Shown one piece after another: positions 60,420 to 64,000 of a stretch of DNA of 64,000 nt. The notes under the pieces were generated by a model, which ran no database searches, had not been told where the DNA came from, and saw nothing but the letters and a program-made list of their open reading frames with translations. Positions within the stretch are counted from its first letter, which is position 1. Each line of letters opens with the position of its first letter. The position numbers and the translations under genes were made by a program. Source of the stretch: Pedomonas sp051304405. Lineage in GTDB: Bacteria > Pseudomonadota > Alphaproteobacteria > Sphingomonadales > Sphingomonadaceae. Location: the NCBI RefSeq assembly GCF_051304405.1, contig NZ_JBPPGG010000007.1:43835-107834 (forward strand), written 5' to 3'.

Positions 60420-60761
60420 TCTTCCATTCTTCGGCTTCCATTCTTCGGATTGTCTCTTTTGCGAGGCTCTCAGGCTCTGGCCTGGTGCGGCCCGGAAGAA
60501 ACGAAGGGAGCGCGAGGGTGTCTTGGTTTTGTTCGCCTCCGCGAACGGGGACCCTCGCAAGAAAAGGTTCCAGGAGAGAAGACATACGGTTTGAGGCTGT
60601 CCTGTATTGGACGGTCTCGGTTCTTTGACATTGTGAATGGGTTAATATTGACGAGCGGCGCATTGCGTCTGTCCGGCATTTTTGCTGGTCGGGGCGATGC
60701 GTGGCTGAGCACACAGTGCCGATGGCGGCGTTCAGCGTTGCCGTTGGTGGTGTGGCAATCT
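60420..60761 (+). other. Internal transcribed spacer between tRNA-Ala and 23S, with boxA
   Basis: About 340 bases. It contains the boxA-like element GGTTCTTTGACATTG (60619-60633), common in alphaproteobacterial spacers, and the 5' half of the 23S processing stem. Open frames here are not genes. Confidence 0.75.
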
Positions 60762-63553
<2,792 letters not shown>

Positions 63554-63666
63554 ATTCCCACCACCAACGCCAGCGCTGGAACATCCAGCCTCGGCAAAAC
63601 CCTCAGCCAACCCCTCGTCAATCGCTTCCCCCCGCACACAGGGGAAAGCGCCCAAGCCTTCTCCTC

Positions 63667-63784
63667 AGCCTGGTGGCCATAGCGCCTGTGCCCCACCCGA
63701 TCCCATCTCGAACTCGGCCGTGAAACCAGGCAGCGCCCATGGTACTGACGCTCAAGCGTCGGGAGAGTCGGTCGCCGCCAGGCT
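63667..63784 (+). rRNA. rrf: 5S ribosomal RNA
   Basis: About 118 bases closed by the terminal stem AGCCTGG / CCAGGCT. The core CCCGATCCCATCTCGAACTC and GGTACT are typical of bacterial 5S. It lies about 110 bases past 23S. Confidence 0.93.
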
Positions 63785-63882
63785 CAGAAGAAGGCTTGAA
63801 ACAAAAAACCCAGTCACAATGCCAACCGAACCAGCTGTTCAGCCCTGCTCCCAGGGCGCGCTTCCTACAGCCAACAGTTCGA

Positions 63883-63959
<77 letters not shown>

Positions 63960-63966
63960 AAACGAT

Positions 63967-63993
63967 AAAAGCCAGCCCCAAGGGCTGGCTTTT
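63967..63993 (+). terminator. Terminator of the rRNA operon
   Basis: Perfect 12-base stem AAAAGCCAGCCC / GGGCTGGCTTTT with a 3-base loop, 8 bases after tRNA-fMet; the T run is part of the stem. Confidence 0.92.
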
Positions 63994-64000
63994 GGCGTTT

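Overview
The window is about 64 kb of GC-rich DNA from an alphaproteobacterium, most likely of the order Sphingomonadales. Support comes from the 16S sequence, the rRNA operon order 16S-tRNA-Ile(GAT)-tRNA-Ala(TGC)-23S-5S-tRNA-fMet, two large TonB-dependent receptors, a PEP-CTERM protein and a Rieske/acyl-CoA catabolic cluster. I saw no insertion sequence, prophage, CRISPR array or origin. The placement below order level is not supported by anything I could check.

Region 1 (1-20.1 kb): the 5' part of a TonB-dependent receptor running off the left edge, a PEP-CTERM protein and a DUF2889 protein. A catabolic island for a CoA-activated, ring-containing compound follows: two acyl-CoA dehydrogenases, a DUF35 protein coupled to a thiolase-fold (aldolase-like) enzyme, a complete 2-oxoacid dehydrogenase set (E1 alpha, E1 beta, E2 with two subunit-binding domains, and a separate E3), SDR enzymes, a ThuA-like protein, SnoaL-like and VOC-fold enzymes, a Rieske oxygenase, a KstD-like flavoprotein and an enoyl-CoA hydratase. 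The substrate is not proven; a steroid, terpenoid or similar molecule is an inference.

Region 2 (20.2-23.9 kb): housekeeping and stress genes, including an SDR fused in frame to a Mut7-C RNase domain, DUF6496, an MFS transporter and DUF488.

Region 3 (24-43.1 kb), the most interesting part: M24 prolidase-type peptidase, FAD-dependent D-amino-acid/D-hydroxyproline dehydrogenase, hydroxyproline 2-epimerase, GntR/FCD regulator, APC permease, exported COG1228 amidohydrolase (prolidase-like), TonB-dependent receptor, exported GH127 beta-L-arabinofuranosidase, exported DUF885 peptidase, an NTF2-like protein, an exported MetX-like hydrolase and an Ldh2-family reductase (pyrroline-2-carboxylate reductase type). 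Five copies of a palindromic 13-mer, GTATACNNNATAC (one with a last-base mismatch), lie in the promoters of these genes, mostly over the expected -10. I propose a GntR-controlled regulon for uptake and breakdown of hydroxyproline-rich, arabinosylated plant glycopeptides (extensin-like).

Region 4 (43.2-58.2 kb): Rnk-type elongation regulator, second APC permease with an overlapping exported methyltransferase, pyrC and pncB (divergent), a PAS hybrid histidine kinase, a membrane diguanylate cyclase, and a tripartite RND efflux operon. Region 5 (58.2-64 kb): one complete rRNA operon with promoter, boxA elements, tRNAs and a terminator.
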